A stretch of 43,126 nt of DNA. It comes from Nostoc calcicola FACHB-3891 (GTDB taxonomy: Bacteria; Cyanobacteriota; Cyanobacteriia; Cyanobacteriales; Nostocaceae). Within the stretch, counting starts at the first letter, position 1, and each line of letters begins with the position of its first letter. A program made the position numbers and the translations under genes. The notes below the pieces were generated by a model that worked only from the letters and a program-made list of their open reading frames with translations, was not told the origin of the DNA and did no database searches. This document shows, piece after piece, positions 16,659 to 25,452 of the stretch. The stretch lies in contig NZ_JACJRQ010000059.1 of assembly GCF_014697355.1 (NCBI RefSeq), positions 1 to 43,126 of the forward strand. The letters run 5' to 3'.

Positions 16659-17321
16659 ATGGACATTTCCGCCATCAAGGCTGTTCAATCCCCTTACTAC
16701 GGCGATCGATTTTACCGGAAACCGCCGCCAGATTTACCGTCTCTCTTATTAAAGGAGCGAATTGTTTACTTGGGAACTCCTTTAGTTCCACAAATCACCA
16801 AACTGATCATCGCCGAACTCCTGTACTTGCAGTCCGACGATCCAGAAAAACCAATTAAAATTTACATCAACTCTACAGGCACTTCTGGTTACAGTGGCGA
16901 ACCCATAGGCTTTGAAACCGAAGCCTTCGCCATCTATGACACAATGAAATATATCAAGCCTCCCATCCACACCATCTGCATCGGTTCTGCAATGGGTATG
17001 GCAGCGATGATCCTCAGTGCTGGTACGAAAGGTTGCCGTGCTAGCTTGCCCCATGCTTCCATTATTCTGCACCAACCCAAGAGTTACACCCAAGGTCAAG
17101 CAACGGATATTCAAATTCGCGCCAGGGAAGTTATAGTCAACAAGACAGCAATGATTGACATTTTGTCTCGGAACACAGAACAGCCGCCAGAAAAAATTAG
17201 CAAAGATATGGATCGTCTGCTATACATGACTCCCTATGAAGCTAAAGAATACGGTTTGATTGACCGAGTTTTTGAAAAAGAAGAACTGGCTAATCCCCCA
17301 CTACCTGCCAGCGTCCTTTAA
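16659..17321 (+). CDS. clpR: ClpR, catalytically inactive ClpP-family subunit
   Basis: A 220-residue ClpP-fold protein. The region that holds the catalytic serine in ClpP reads GSAMGMAA, with Gly113 in place of the serine, while His138 (LHQP) and the DMDR segment remain. Loss of the serine defines ClpR. In cyanobacteria ClpR combines with ClpP3 in a mixed barrel that works with ClpC in essential proteolysis. It also has a short insertion in the first strand-turn (STGTSGYSGEPIGFETEAF) compared with ClpP3. clpP3 follows 103 bases downstream on the same strand, the standard cyanobacterial pairing. Confidence 0.93.
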   Translation: MDISAIKAVQSPYYGDRFYRKPPPDLPSLLLKERIVYLGTPLVPQITKLIIAELLYLQSDDPEKPIKIYINSTGTSGYSGEPIGFETEAFAIYDTMKYIKPPIHTICIGSAMGMAAMILSAGTKGCRASLPHASIILHQPKSYTQGQATDIQIRAREVIVNKTAMIDILSRNTEQPPEKISKDMDRLLYMTPYEAKEYGLIDRVFEKEELANPPLPASVL

Positions 17322-17424
17322 AAAATGAAGTGAGTCTGATTTCTTGGGATTTCAACTCACTCCACCCCACAGAAGCGCCCAGGCTTCATCCTTGCTATAA
17401 ATCATTGTAATAACGGAGCAAATT

Positions 17425-18018
17425 ATGCCTATTGGTTACCCTAGCGTTCCCTATCGGTTGCCAGGGGGACAGATGGAGGAATGGGTTCACATTTATACTC
17501 GTCTTTCCCTGGAACGCATTATTTTTCTGGGAGAGGAAATTGATGATAAAATTGCCAACGAGATTATAGCCTTCTTGCTATATCTGGATTCAGAAGATCC
17601 AGGCAAAGATATTTACATATACATCAACTCTCCTGGCGGTATGGTCACCTCTGGGCTGGCAATTTATGACACTATGCAACACATCAAATCAGATGTGGTA
17701 ACAATATGCACGGGTCTAGCAGCCTCTATGGGGTCATTTCTACTAGCCGGTGGAGCCAAAGGCAAACGGTTAGCATTGCCGCACTCACGGATTATGATAC
17801 ACCAACCTTCTGGCGGCACCCGTGGGCAAGCAAGCGATATCGAAATTGAAGCCAGAGAGATTCTCCGCATTCGTAACCAGCTAAATCAAATTTATGCTGA
17901 CAACACTGGTCAAACCCTAGCAAAAATTGAAAAAGATATGGATCGTGACTTTTTCATGTCTGCCCAAGAAGCTAAAGAATACGGTTTAATTGACCGTGTG
18001 ATTGAAGAACGGCCGTAG
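17425..18018 (+). CDS. clpP3: ClpP3, proteolytic subunit of the ClpP3/R protease
   Basis: A 197-residue serine protease with a complete active site: Ser101 in GLAASMGSFLLAGG, His126 in SRIMIHQPSGG, and the Asp in the KDMDRDFFMS segment. It is the active partner of the ClpR encoded just upstream. The N-terminus MPIGYPSVPYRLPGG is the type seen in cyanobacterial ClpP3. The ATG is preceded by ACGGAGCAAATT, giving a GGAG ribosome binding site. A tract of short tandem repeats begins right after the stop codon. Confidence 0.92.
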   Translation: MPIGYPSVPYRLPGGQMEEWVHIYTRLSLERIIFLGEEIDDKIANEIIAFLLYLDSEDPGKDIYIYINSPGGMVTSGLAIYDTMQHIKSDVVTICTGLAASMGSFLLAGGAKGKRLALPHSRIMIHQPSGGTRGQASDIEIEAREILRIRNQLNQIYADNTGQTLAKIEKDMDRDFFMSAQEAKEYGLIDRVIEERP

Positions 18019-18200
18019 GAATGGGGAATAGGGAGTAGGGGGAGATGAGGGAGATGAGGGAGATGAGGGAGATGAGGGAGAATAACTCTTAACTCCCCAC
18101 TTCCCAGTCCCCAGTCCCCAGTCCCCAGTCCCCAGTCACCAAAAAACTGTCAAAATTGAACTTTAAAATAGCAAATTAACCCTTATGATTAATATCTCAG
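18019..18200. repeat. Short tandem repeat tract with complementary arms
   Basis: GGGAGATGA units repeat about four or five times (18038-18080). The CCCCAGT heptamer then repeats about five times (18107-18140). G-rich and C-rich halves can pair. The tract lies between clpP3 and the J-domain gene and contains no frame worth calling. Confidence 0.8.
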
Positions 18201-18257
18201 GCTTGAAGCTGATAGCTGATAGCCCCTAGCTAAATATTCGATAGCTCATAGCTCAAG

Positions 18258-18881
18258 ATGGATCTTGGAGATTGCTACCGTTTATTGGGTTTAAGGTCGG
18301 GAGCCTCTTTTGCTGACATTAAAGCGTCTTACCGACGACTAGCCCAGCAATATCATCCTGATATCAACCCAGATGACAACAAAGCCAAAGATAAGTTTAT
18401 TGCCTTGACAGAGGCTTACAAACTCCTGCTGACGGTAGTACTGCCAGAGGAAACAGCTGCACATTCAAATCAGGTGTCAACACCGGGACGCGATCGCCCC
18501 AAAGCAACGCATCGGGAAAAAACACCAGTAAAAAAGGCCACAAGCCAAGAACCAACCACACCAAAGCCGCCGAACTTGGTGGAAATAGAACAGCGGCTAA
18601 AGTGGAAGACTTATGAGCAATTGCAGCGATTTTTGCAAGAAAGACGATTTCCCCAAGCGATCGCCCTGGCTGAAGCTTTATCAGATCGGTTGTCAGGGGA
18701 TGCAGAAGTTCGTCAATGGCTAGCAGTTGCCTACCAAATCTGGGGACGGGCATTAATTTCGGACAACCAGTTGCTCAAAGCCAGAATTTATCTTAAAAAA
18801 GCCCTGAAAACAGACCCCCACAATAAAAGCCTCTGGTATGAAGTCCAGCGCGATTTTGAGCGTTTAGAACAAATTTTTTAA
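18258..18881 (+). CDS. J-domain protein with TPR-like C-terminus
   Basis: A 207-residue DnaJ-like co-chaperone. Residues 4-60 form the J domain (CYRLLGLRSGASFADIKASY) with the essential HPD tripeptide at 33-35. A charged Pro/Thr/Lys linker (~75-115) leads to a helical C-terminal domain of TPR character (FPQAIALAEAL, LLKARIYLKKALKTDPHNK). There is no Gly/Phe or zinc-finger region, so it is a class III J protein, likely to recruit DnaK to a specific client. The ATG lies within a region rich in ATAGCT repeats (GATAGCTGATAGC) and has no obvious ribosome binding site. Confidence 0.85.
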   Translation: MDLGDCYRLLGLRSGASFADIKASYRRLAQQYHPDINPDDNKAKDKFIALTEAYKLLLTVVLPEETAAHSNQVSTPGRDRPKATHREKTPVKKATSQEPTTPKPPNLVEIEQRLKWKTYEQLQRFLQERRFPQAIALAEALSDRLSGDAEVRQWLAVAYQIWGRALISDNQLLKARIYLKKALKTDPHNKSLWYEVQRDFERLEQIF

Positions 18882-18910
18882 ATTCTTCTTCAAAAGTCCC
18901 AATAAATTTA

Positions 18911-18964
18911 ATTACGAATTACGAATTACGAATTACGAATTACGAATTACGAATTACGAATTAT
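18911..18964. repeat. GAATTAC heptanucleotide tandem repeat
   Basis: The heptamer GAATTAC (or ATTACGA) is repeated head to tail about seven times with no mismatch between the J-domain gene and the aminotransferase stop. It lies a few bases from the aminotransferase stop codon. Perfect copies suggest recent slippage. Confidence 0.9.
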
Positions 18965-18968
18965 TTCG

Positions 18969-20171
18969 TCATCGCTGCCATTGGCACAACACTTTTCCCA
19001 GGGTAGCGATTCCCTCAACAATCTTGTCGTTTGGCTGAAAGCTAAAAGCTAGCCTGATAGCATCATCCCCCTCACCGTTGGCGTAGCAGCGAGTTCCTGG
19101 TAGGAAACTGACGCCGTGTTCTGCACAAGCAGTTAGGAGTGCTTTGGCACTAATATTTTGCGGCAATTTACACCAAACAAAAAAGCCGCCATCGGGACGT
19201 AGAGGGACTATATCGTTGGGAAACTCAGCAGCGATCGCTTCTAACAACAAATTGCACTTATGCTGATAGCAGGTGATTAACTTCTGAATATGAGCATCTA
19301 GTTTGCCTGTGGCACAATAGCGGCCAACTACATGACTGACAAAAGGCCCCACAGGCCCCTCGCTTTTGAACATTGCCAAGCGCTCAATAATTGCTGGATC
19401 GCCACAAGCCCAGCCCAACCTGACACCAGGCGCAATAATTTTCGAGAAGGTACTCACATATAACACCCACCCCTCCTGGTCGAGGGATGCCAGGGAGGGC
19501 ACAGTTTCGCCTTGAAAACGCAAATCCTTATACGCATCGTCTTCCACCACCAGCACACCATATTCAGCCGCCAGTGCTACTAATTTTTGGCGGCGAAATA
19601 ACGGCATAGTAGTGCCTGTGGGATTGTGAAAGGTGGGAATTGTGTAAATAAACCTGGGTCGAATGCCTTGTTTTTTCAAGTCACTTAAAGTTTCTTCTAG
19701 GGCGTCCACATCCATTCCCAATTCATCTACAGGAATGGTAATTAGGCGTGCGCCAGCGTGAACAAATCTAGCAACTACTCCCAAGAAGGTTGGGCCTTCC
19801 ACAATCACCACATCACCGGGTTCGATAAATACATCTGGTAGTAAGCCGAGAATCTGCCCAGAACCGTAGCCAAGGAGAACCCGATCGCGATCGGCAGCGA
19901 TTCCTTGAGCCTGTAAGCGGAGGATAATTTGCTCATACAGTTGAGCTGAAGGTGGCCCGTAATTGAGAGCGATCGCAGCCTCCTGTGCCAACACAGCAGC
20001 ACTTGCAGCCGCCAAATCAGCATGAGGAAAAAGAGTTGGATCGGCTAAACCGTAGGTAAAACTGACACTGACGATTTTGGTTAACTCTGTGCCATAGGTT
20101 GGTGGTGCCAGGTTTTTGGCTCGTTCGGCGAACAAATCAGCAATTTGATGACCAGAAGTAGTGTGAGCCAT
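18969..20171 (-). CDS. PLP-dependent class I/II aminotransferase
   Basis: A 400-residue fold-type I aminotransferase. Visible elements are NYGPPSAQLYEQI, YGSGQILGLL, the TIPTFHNPTGTTMP loop, VVEDDAYKDLRF with the PLP-ring Asp, and the Schiff-base lysine in YVSTFSKIIAPGVRLGW, with the C-terminal Arg in AIRLAFSF. The pattern is that of the 2-aminoadipate/MocR-type aminotransferase group; the substrate is not determined. The frame begins with a TTG at 20180, but the ATG at 20171 (MAHTTSGHQIADLF) is preferred. It is divergent from an amino-acid-binding lipoprotein gene, which would fit amino acid metabolism. Confidence 0.85.
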   Translation of the reverse strand: MAHTTSGHQIADLFAERAKNLAPPTYGTELTKIVSVSFTYGLADPTLFPHADLAAASAAVLAQEAAIALNYGPPSAQLYEQIILRLQAQGIAADRDRVLLGYGSGQILGLLPDVFIEPGDVVIVEGPTFLGVVARFVHAGARLITIPVDELGMDVDALEETLSDLKKQGIRPRFIYTIPTFHNPTGTTMPLFRRQKLVALAAEYGVLVVEDDAYKDLRFQGETVPSLASLDQEGWVLYVSTFSKIIAPGVRLGWACGDPAIIERLAMFKSEGPVGPFVSHVVGRYCATGKLDAHIQKLITCYQHKCNLLLEAIAAEFPNDIVPLRPDGGFFVWCKLPQNISAKALLTACAEHGVSFLPGTRCYANGEGDDAIRLAFSFQPNDKIVEGIATLGKVLCQWQR

Positions 20172-20292
20172 AGAGCGCAAATTGTGTTCTCAAAAAAATG
20201 TATGTTTAACTGGTGGGGCAAAAACAAAATTGTAGAACTTTTAGCTATCTAACTAATTCCCAATGCCCCATGCCCAATGCCCAACAACTACA

Positions 20293-21111
20293 GTGAAATT
20301 GATTAATTACAAGTGGCAGCAGCTAATTTTTAGTTTAGGCTGTATGTTACTGATTATTGCTTGTAACAATTTATATCCCAGTACCAACCAAGATGCAAAA
20401 CTTCTCAAGGTTGCTACAGATCCTACATTTATTCCTTTTGAAATCCAAACAGCTAGCGGTAAGTTAGAAGGCTTCGATATTGATTTGATGAGGGCGTTGG
20501 CGCAGCCCAACCCAGGCATCGCTCAAGTGGCTCTTTTTACAGTTAAGTTTGAAAATCTGCCCTTTGATGGCATGATATCGGCTTTGCAAGCCAAAAGAGT
20601 TGATGCCGCAATTAGTGGGATTACAATTACCGCCGAACGGCTGAAGACAATTGCTTTTTCACGACCTTATTTTAAGGCCGGACTAGCGATCGCTGTCCGT
20701 CAAGATAATCAAAATATTAAAGACTTCAACAGTCTCCAGGGGAAAAAAATTGCTGTACAAATTGGTTCCACTGGAGCAGATTTTGCCAAAACCATCCCCA
20801 ACGCCAAAATTAGTACTTTTAATTCTGGCCCAGAATTTTTTCAAGACTTGCTCAACGGCAATGTTGATGCTGTAGTTAGCGATGCTTTCGCCACTTTGTA
20901 TGCGATAAAAAATGGCAAACTCAAAGGCATCAAAGTTGTTGCCGACTTACTCACCGAAGAATACTACGGCATTGCCACACCTAAAGATTCTCCCCACCTA
21001 GACGCAATAAACAAAGCCATAGCCACTTTGTTATCCAACGGCACTTACAAGCAAATTTATCAAAAATGGTTTAACGCCGAACCTCCGGAATTGCCAGAAT
21101 CTTGGAAATAG
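20293..21111 (+). CDS. Amino acid ABC transporter substrate-binding lipoprotein
   Basis: A solute-binding protein of family 3. The N-terminus has a lipoprotein signal (KWQQLIFSLGCMLLIIAC) with lipobox LIIA-C, so the mature protein is membrane-tethered in the periplasm. The body has the family features ATDPTFIPFEI, GFDIDLMRAL, FDGMISALQAKRVDAAISG and YGIATPK. No permease or ATPase gene adjoins it, so it may be an orphan component. The open frame extends to an ATG at 20263, but those ten codons are translated repeat (CCCATGCCCAATGCCCAAC). The GTG at 20293 gives a normal signal peptide and is chosen, with some uncertainty. Confidence 0.85.
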   Translation: MKLINYKWQQLIFSLGCMLLIIACNNLYPSTNQDAKLLKVATDPTFIPFEIQTASGKLEGFDIDLMRALAQPNPGIAQVALFTVKFENLPFDGMISALQAKRVDAAISGITITAERLKTIAFSRPYFKAGLAIAVRQDNQNIKDFNSLQGKKIAVQIGSTGADFAKTIPNAKISTFNSGPEFFQDLLNGNVDAVVSDAFATLYAIKNGKLKGIKVVADLLTEEYYGIATPKDSPHLDAINKAIATLLSNGTYKQIYQKWFNAEPPELPESWK

Positions 21112-21174
21112 GGTATGGGGCATGGGTATTGGGAGTAGGAGGAATGTGAGGGAGTGTCAAAAGAGGCAGGGGAA

Positions 21175-21230
21175 CAGTTCTTGCTGGGAGCAAGGGAGAA
21201 AATCTTCCCCTCTGCCCCCAGCAAGAACTG
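21175..21230 (+). terminator. 14 bp inverted repeat downstream of the binding-protein gene
   Basis: CAGTTCTTGCTGGG (21175-21188) pairs exactly with CCCAGCAAGAACTG (21217-21230) around a 28-base loop. It lies about 65 bases past the stop codon and is followed by CCCACTAAAATATTTG. It could end transcription or be a dispersed repeat; a U-tract is lacking. Confidence 0.4.
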
Positions 21231-21392
21231 CCCACTAAAATATTTGATGCGTCAGAATTAATACTGCCACCAAAATTAACTGTTAAAATTACAATCTATT
21301 GTAAGTCTACTGTAGTCAGGGGCAGCCAATTGTGGCACCTTGGATCTTAGTGGCTAGAACCACCTTGAAATGGGAATTAAGGAACTTCCACT

Positions 21393-23372
21393 ATGCTGAT
21401 TTGCCCTCAGTGTAAATTTGAAAACCCCAATACCAACAAATTCTGTCAAAAATGCGGCACGTCCCTGACCCACAAAGTCTGTCCTGAATGCAGTACCGAT
21501 GTTCCTGTGAATGCCCTACGTTGTCACAACTGTGGCACAGAATGCGGAACAGTATTTTGGGCAATTATTACTCAAGAAGCGACTGGAGATCGGGGAGCAG
21601 GGGAAGCAGGGGAAGCAGGGGAAGCAGGGGAAGTAAATTCTCCCTCATCCCCCTCATCCCCCTCATCTCCTCTATCCCCTAGTCCTGAAATTAGATTTTT
21701 AGATCCTCAGCAGCGCTATCAATTGTTAGATACCTTACCTAGTTTAGAAAATATTACTGAGGCAGAGGCGAGAGTTGTAGACTGCCAACCGTATCAAATA
21801 TCACCCATTGAGGCAATATTAGGAAATCAGCAATCGGATCTGGTAACGCCATCAGTGGCAACAAATGCAATTCCTAGCCTTGCTAAACTTTATATTGCTT
21901 TACAATACCAAGGTCAGCCAGGGATACCACGGATTCACGATGCATGGCAGCAAAGTGATAAACAGGTAGTAGTAATCGAAGACCGTTCGGATTGGCAACT
22001 TTTACTTGATTTGTGGCAAGAAGAGACAACGAGTTCGTTAAAAATTTTACACTGGTGTTATCAAATGACCCAACTTTGGGCAATATTGGAACCAGTGAAT
22101 TGTCGTCAAAGTCTGTTGGAATTGTCGAATTTGCGATTGGATGAAGACCAAACGCTAGCGCTACAGAGATTGTATGTGGAATCAGGGAATAGTCAGGCGA
22201 TCGCCGAGTCGCTAGAAGATGACCAAGCCCAAATATCTGTTATTTCAGAGGAATCGTTAACTATCCAAGCTTTGGGGAGGGTTTGGCAAACGCTATTTAG
22301 ACAGACTCAACGCACTCAATTTGGCTCTGTAGTGCAGATGTTAGGAGATTTAGAGGCAGGTAAAATTGAAACGATCGCACAGTTGCGATCGCGTTTGCAG
22401 GAAATCTCTGTGGAACTGGAAGGATTAGGAACCCCAACTTTGCCCCCAATAGAGGAGAAACATACTGTTGTGCCTACTATCCTGCAATCAGATGAACCAG
22501 AAGACATCATTAGTAAAACTGATGATATGCCAACTGTTGTATTGGCAATGCAATTAAGTAGCTTGGAAGATGCAGGACGCACAGATGTCGGGCGTCAACG
22601 TCATCACAACGAAGATTACTTTGGTATTGAAACGAAAATTGAGAAGCTGGAGTTGCCTAAAACTCGAATCCTCCAAGGGCATGGTTTGTATATTCTCTGT
22701 GATGGTATGGGTGGACACGCTGGCGGTGAGGTAGCCAGCGAGTTAGCAGTCAACACCCTCAGACAATATTTCGAGGAACACTGGATTGCCGATCAACTGC
22801 CAAGCGAAAATAGCATTCGTGAGGCAGTTTATTTAGCTAATGAGGCGATTTACAAGCTCAATCAACAAGATGCCCGTTCTGGAGTTGGGCGTATGGGTAC
22901 AACTTTGGTAATGCTCTTAATTCAAGACACTCAAGCAGCAGTCGCTCATGTGGGAGATAGCCGCCTTTATCGCCTGACGCGCAAACAGGGATTAGAACAA
23001 GTCACAGTAGATCACGAAGTCGGGCAACGTGAAATTACCAGGGGAGTGGAAGCAAGCATAGCTTATGCCCGCCCGGATGCCTACCAACTCACTCAAGCAT
23101 TGGGACCCCGTGACAAAAACTCCATTAATCCCGATGTGGGCTTTTTCGAGATCAATGAAGATACCCTTCTAGTATTGGCATCGGACGGTTTATCGGATAA
23201 TGATTTACTAGAAACCCATTGGCAAACTCACTTAGAACCCTTACTTAGTTCTAGCGCGAACTTAGAACGCGGCGTTACAGACTTAATTGATTTGGCAAAC
23301 CAACACAATGGTCACGACAACATTACTGCTATACTGATTCGGGCAAAAGTGCGCCCAAATCTTGAAAGTTGA
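21393..23372 (+). CDS. Zinc-ribbon PP2C-type Ser/Thr protein phosphatase
   Basis: A 659-residue protein. Residues 1-50 hold two zinc ribbons (CPQCKFENPNTNKFCQKCG and CPECSTDVPVNALRCHNCG). Residues ~65-98 are a low-complexity linker made by an in-frame tandem DNA repeat (GEA units, then SPS units). A degenerate, possibly kinase-like or novel middle domain covers ~105-340. The C-terminal ~260 residues form a PP2C catalytic domain with all metal motifs: GRQRHHNEDYFG, CDGMGGHAGGE, GMGTTLVMLL, HVGDSRLYRL, LASDGLSDN and GHDNITAIL. It should remove phosphate from Ser/Thr proteins. The FHA-kinase gene 150 bases downstream is the likely partner or opponent. Confidence 0.88.
   Translation: MLICPQCKFENPNTNKFCQKCGTSLTHKVCPECSTDVPVNALRCHNCGTECGTVFWAIITQEATGDRGAGEAGEAGEAGEVNSPSSPSSPSSPLSPSPEIRFLDPQQRYQLLDTLPSLENITEAEARVVDCQPYQISPIEAILGNQQSDLVTPSVATNAIPSLAKLYIALQYQGQPGIPRIHDAWQQSDKQVVVIEDRSDWQLLLDLWQEETTSSLKILHWCYQMTQLWAILEPVNCRQSLLELSNLRLDEDQTLALQRLYVESGNSQAIAESLEDDQAQISVISEESLTIQALGRVWQTLFRQTQRTQFGSVVQMLGDLEAGKIETIAQLRSRLQEISVELEGLGTPTLPPIEEKHTVVPTILQSDEPEDIISKTDDMPTVVLAMQLSSLEDAGRTDVGRQRHHNEDYFGIETKIEKLELPKTRILQGHGLYILCDGMGGHAGGEVASELAVNTLRQYFEEHWIADQLPSENSIREAVYLANEAIYKLNQQDARSGVGRMGTTLVMLLIQDTQAAVAHVGDSRLYRLTRKQGLEQVTVDHEVGQREITRGVEASIAYARPDAYQLTQALGPRDKNSINPDVGFFEINEDTLLVLASDGLSDNDLLETHWQTHLEPLLSSSANLERGVTDLIDLANQHNGHDNITAILIRAKVRPNLES
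21590..21682 (+). repeat. In-frame 9-bp tandem repeats inside the PP2C gene
   Basis: Four to five GGGGAAGCA units (about 21592-21632) are followed by about three to four CCCTCATCC units (about 21641-21680). Both have a nine-base period, so copy-number change keeps the frame. The same G-rich/C-rich repeat style fills the intergenic gaps at 1.9, 18.0, 24.8 and 38.6 kb. Confidence 0.85.
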
Positions 23373-23515
23373 AGAAGGGACTGGGGACTGGGGACTAGGG
23401 ACTGGGCACTGGGAACTAGGATAAAATTCTTTATACCCAATCCCGAATCCCGAATCCCCAGTCCCGAATCCCCAATCCCCAGTCCCCAGTCCCCAGTCCC
23501 CTTACCTTACAGGTT
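23373..23515. repeat. Short tandem repeat tract (GGGACTG / CCCCAGT)
   Basis: GGGGACT heptamers (about 23380-23420) and the complementary CCCCAGT/CCCGAAT heptamers (about 23444-23500) fill the gap between the phosphatase and kinase genes and could pair into one long hairpin. The kinase start codon follows within about 20 bases of the tract's end. Confidence 0.8.
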
Positions 23516-23520
23516 GTATT

Positions 23521-24804
23521 GTGGTTACTCTGACCCTGTTAGAACCGCAACAAAAAACGCCCCTCCATCAGTGGTGCTTTGAAAACTCTTCCATAATTCG
23601 GATTGGTCGAGCAGCAGACAATCATGTTGTTTTAACTGATAGTTTGGTTTCTCGGTATCATCTAGAACTTAGACAAGTGGATGCTCCCAGCAATGGCAGT
23701 GCTTGGCAATTAATTAGTCAAGGCACAAATGGGACTTTCCTCAATGGTGTTCTGGTAATTCAAAGTCCGCTACCAGATAATTCCCTTTTGCAACTGGCAC
23801 AGGGAGGTCCAATACTGCAATTCCAAATCCAGGGGGTAAAACCCCCGGAGTCTTGGTTACCTTGGCAAGAGATCCAAGAAACGCTGGAAAACGCAGCTCC
23901 AACAGTCTCCTCAGCAAAAAATCCTGGGATTTTATCCTACACTTGCACTCACGAAGGTAACTCCCCGAATAATCTGTTTTGCATCCACTGTGGTCAACCG
24001 CTGTCAGTGCAACAGAAGATTCGCCATTATCAGGTGTTGCGAACTTTAGGACAAGGAGGGATGGGTACTACCTACCTCGCTTGGGATGCGGCTGGTTTGA
24101 TTGCGGGTATGCCACAACTACTGGTGTTAAAGCAAATGAATGCTGACATGGTGAGAATTGCCAAAGCTCAAGAATTATTTGAGCGGGAGGCGTACACTCT
24201 CAAATCTCTCAAGCATCCTGGAATTCCCAAGTATTACGATTTCTTTGTGGAAGATGGAAAAAAATTCTTGGCAATGGAACTAATCCACGGACAAGATTTA
24301 GAGAAACGTATTTTTACCACTGGCCCAGTAACACCAAACCAAGCGATCGCCTGGATGATCCAAACCTGCGATATTCTAGACTATCTTCATAGCCAAGAGC
24401 CTCCACTGATCCACCGCGATATCAAACCCGCTAACTTGATGGTGCGAAGCTTTCAAAATCGCATAGTGGTGCTGGATTTTGGTGCAGTTAAGGAAATTGG
24501 TACACTGCCTGGTACTCGTATTGGGGCAGAAGGTTACTGCGCTCCCGAACAAGAACGAGGACAACCTTTGACGCAATCTGATTTATATGCAATTGGACCA
24601 ACGCTGATTTTTCTGCTCACGGGCGAAAACCCCTTCAAGTATTACCGCCAACAGGGGCGACACTTCAGGTTTGACGTGGCAAGAGTTCCCACTATTAGTT
24701 CCCAATTAAGAGATGTTATTGACCGCGTTACCGAACCATTGCCACGCGATCGCTATCAGACTGCCAAGGAATTAGCGGAGGCCTTAGCTGCTTGTCAACT
24801 TTAG
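23521..24804 (+). CDS. FHA-domain serine/threonine protein kinase
   Basis: A 427-residue protein. The FHA domain at ~25-100 has IRIGRAADNHVVL, SRYHLEL and NGTFLNG, which bind phosphothreonine peptides. A small CxxC zinc-ribbon-like piece lies at ~140-158 (CTHEG...FCIHCGQPL). The Hanks-type kinase domain from ~168 to the end has GQGGMGTTYLAWD for ATP, LVLKQM lysine, IHRDIKPANL catalytic loop, DFGAVKEIG and YCAPEQ. All catalytic residues are present, so it should be active. It begins with GTG GTT; no better start exists in frame. The adjacent PP2C phosphatase carries similar zinc ribbons, which argues that the two work in the same pathway. Confidence 0.9.
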   Translation: MVTLTLLEPQQKTPLHQWCFENSSIIRIGRAADNHVVLTDSLVSRYHLELRQVDAPSNGSAWQLISQGTNGTFLNGVLVIQSPLPDNSLLQLAQGGPILQFQIQGVKPPESWLPWQEIQETLENAAPTVSSAKNPGILSYTCTHEGNSPNNLFCIHCGQPLSVQQKIRHYQVLRTLGQGGMGTTYLAWDAAGLIAGMPQLLVLKQMNADMVRIAKAQELFEREAYTLKSLKHPGIPKYYDFFVEDGKKFLAMELIHGQDLEKRIFTTGPVTPNQAIAWMIQTCDILDYLHSQEPPLIHRDIKPANLMVRSFQNRIVVLDFGAVKEIGTLPGTRIGAEGYCAPEQERGQPLTQSDLYAIGPTLIFLLTGENPFKYYRQQGRHFRFDVARVPTISSQLRDVIDRVTEPLPRDRYQTAKELAEALAACQL

Positions 24805-24925
24805 GGAGTAGGGAATTGGGAGATGAGGGAGATGAGGGGATGAGAGGGATGAGAGGACAAGGAGAATAACTCCTAACTCCTAACTCTTAACTCCTAACTC
24901 TTAACTCCTAACTCCCCACTCCCCA
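24805..24925. repeat. Short tandem repeat tract (GGGAGATGA / CTCCTAACT)
   Basis: Purine-rich GAGGGAGATGA units are followed by CTCCTAACTC and CTTAACTCC units and CCCCACTCCCCATTCCC. The tract separates the kinase stop from the convergent small-protein gene and can form a long imperfect hairpin that would serve both genes as a transcription end. Confidence 0.75.
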
Positions 24926-24929
24926 TTCC

Positions 24930-25148
24930 CTATTCTTCATCCCAAGCTTCTACATCTAACAATTCGCTAATTGGGTCTTGCATACTAAAGCCAAAGTCTA
25001 GCAGTTCTTGTTTCCAGTGCTGCCATTCATTGCCGTAGAGCAAAGCGATTTTCCAGATACTATCGCTTGGCTTGATAATGTTCGATTCTATGAGTGATTG
25101 CACGTTACGCTGCAATTTCACCATTGGGTGAATTACTTGCTGAGTCAT
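24930..25148 (-). CDS. Small conserved cyanobacterial protein (probably DUF4327)
   Basis: A 72-residue acidic protein: MTQQVIHPMVKLQRNVQSLI, then IKPSDSIWKIALLYGNEW, then KQELLDFGFSMQDPISELL and an acidic tail. This is the pattern I remember for DUF4327, a short family largely restricted to cyanobacteria. It has no signal peptide or membrane segment. Function is unknown. The gene stands alone and converges on the FHA-kinase gene. Confidence 0.7.
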   Translation of the reverse strand: MTQQVIHPMVKLQRNVQSLIESNIIKPSDSIWKIALLYGNEWQHWKQELLDFGFSMQDPISELLDVEAWDEE

Positions 25149-25284
25149 AACCTCGATTGAATTCAGATTTTGTTTGGTAAATGCTTAATTAAAACCGCTT
25201 TCCATTCTGCAATTGTTGCCGGCTCGTAGAGTGGTGTAATTTGGTAAAGCTAGTCTTAACTTTCTAACTATACCATAACAAACT

Positions 25285-25452
25285 CTACTCAATTACTGGG
25301 AAATTCATTTTTGTACGGTAATCACCACTAGAACACTCTAATTGTGCTAAGCACTGCTTCAACTTCAGAGAGAAGTCGGGCAAAGGTTCAGGGATGAGGC
25401 TGATAAAGGGTAAGTCGCACTGCTCACCTGAGTGAGGAGGAATGGGAAAAGT
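25285..25452 (-). pseudogene. Coding-like frame without a start codon (possible gene remnant)
   Basis: A 55-codon open frame reads FPIPPHSGEQCDLPFISLIP, then EPLPDFSLKLKQCLAQLE, then CSSGDYRTKMNFPVIE before TAG at 25285-25287. It is bounded upstream by TAA and has no ATG, GTG or TTG in its first third. Its amino acid composition and helix-like middle look coding, unlike its surroundings. It may be a remnant of a larger gene or a small gene with a sequence error near its start. I do not recognise a family, and chance remains possible. Confidence 0.25.

Noticed and set aside
16659..17321. ClpP-like protein lacking the catalytic serine as a novel pseudoenzyme
   Set aside because: The Ser-to-Gly change and the pairing with clpP3 are the normal state of cyanobacterial ClpR.
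18031..18140. Regularly spaced short repeats that might be taken for a CRISPR array
   Set aside because: The units are 7-9 bases, head to tail without spacers, and the same tracts recur between many genes of the window. These are tandem short repeats, not CRISPR.
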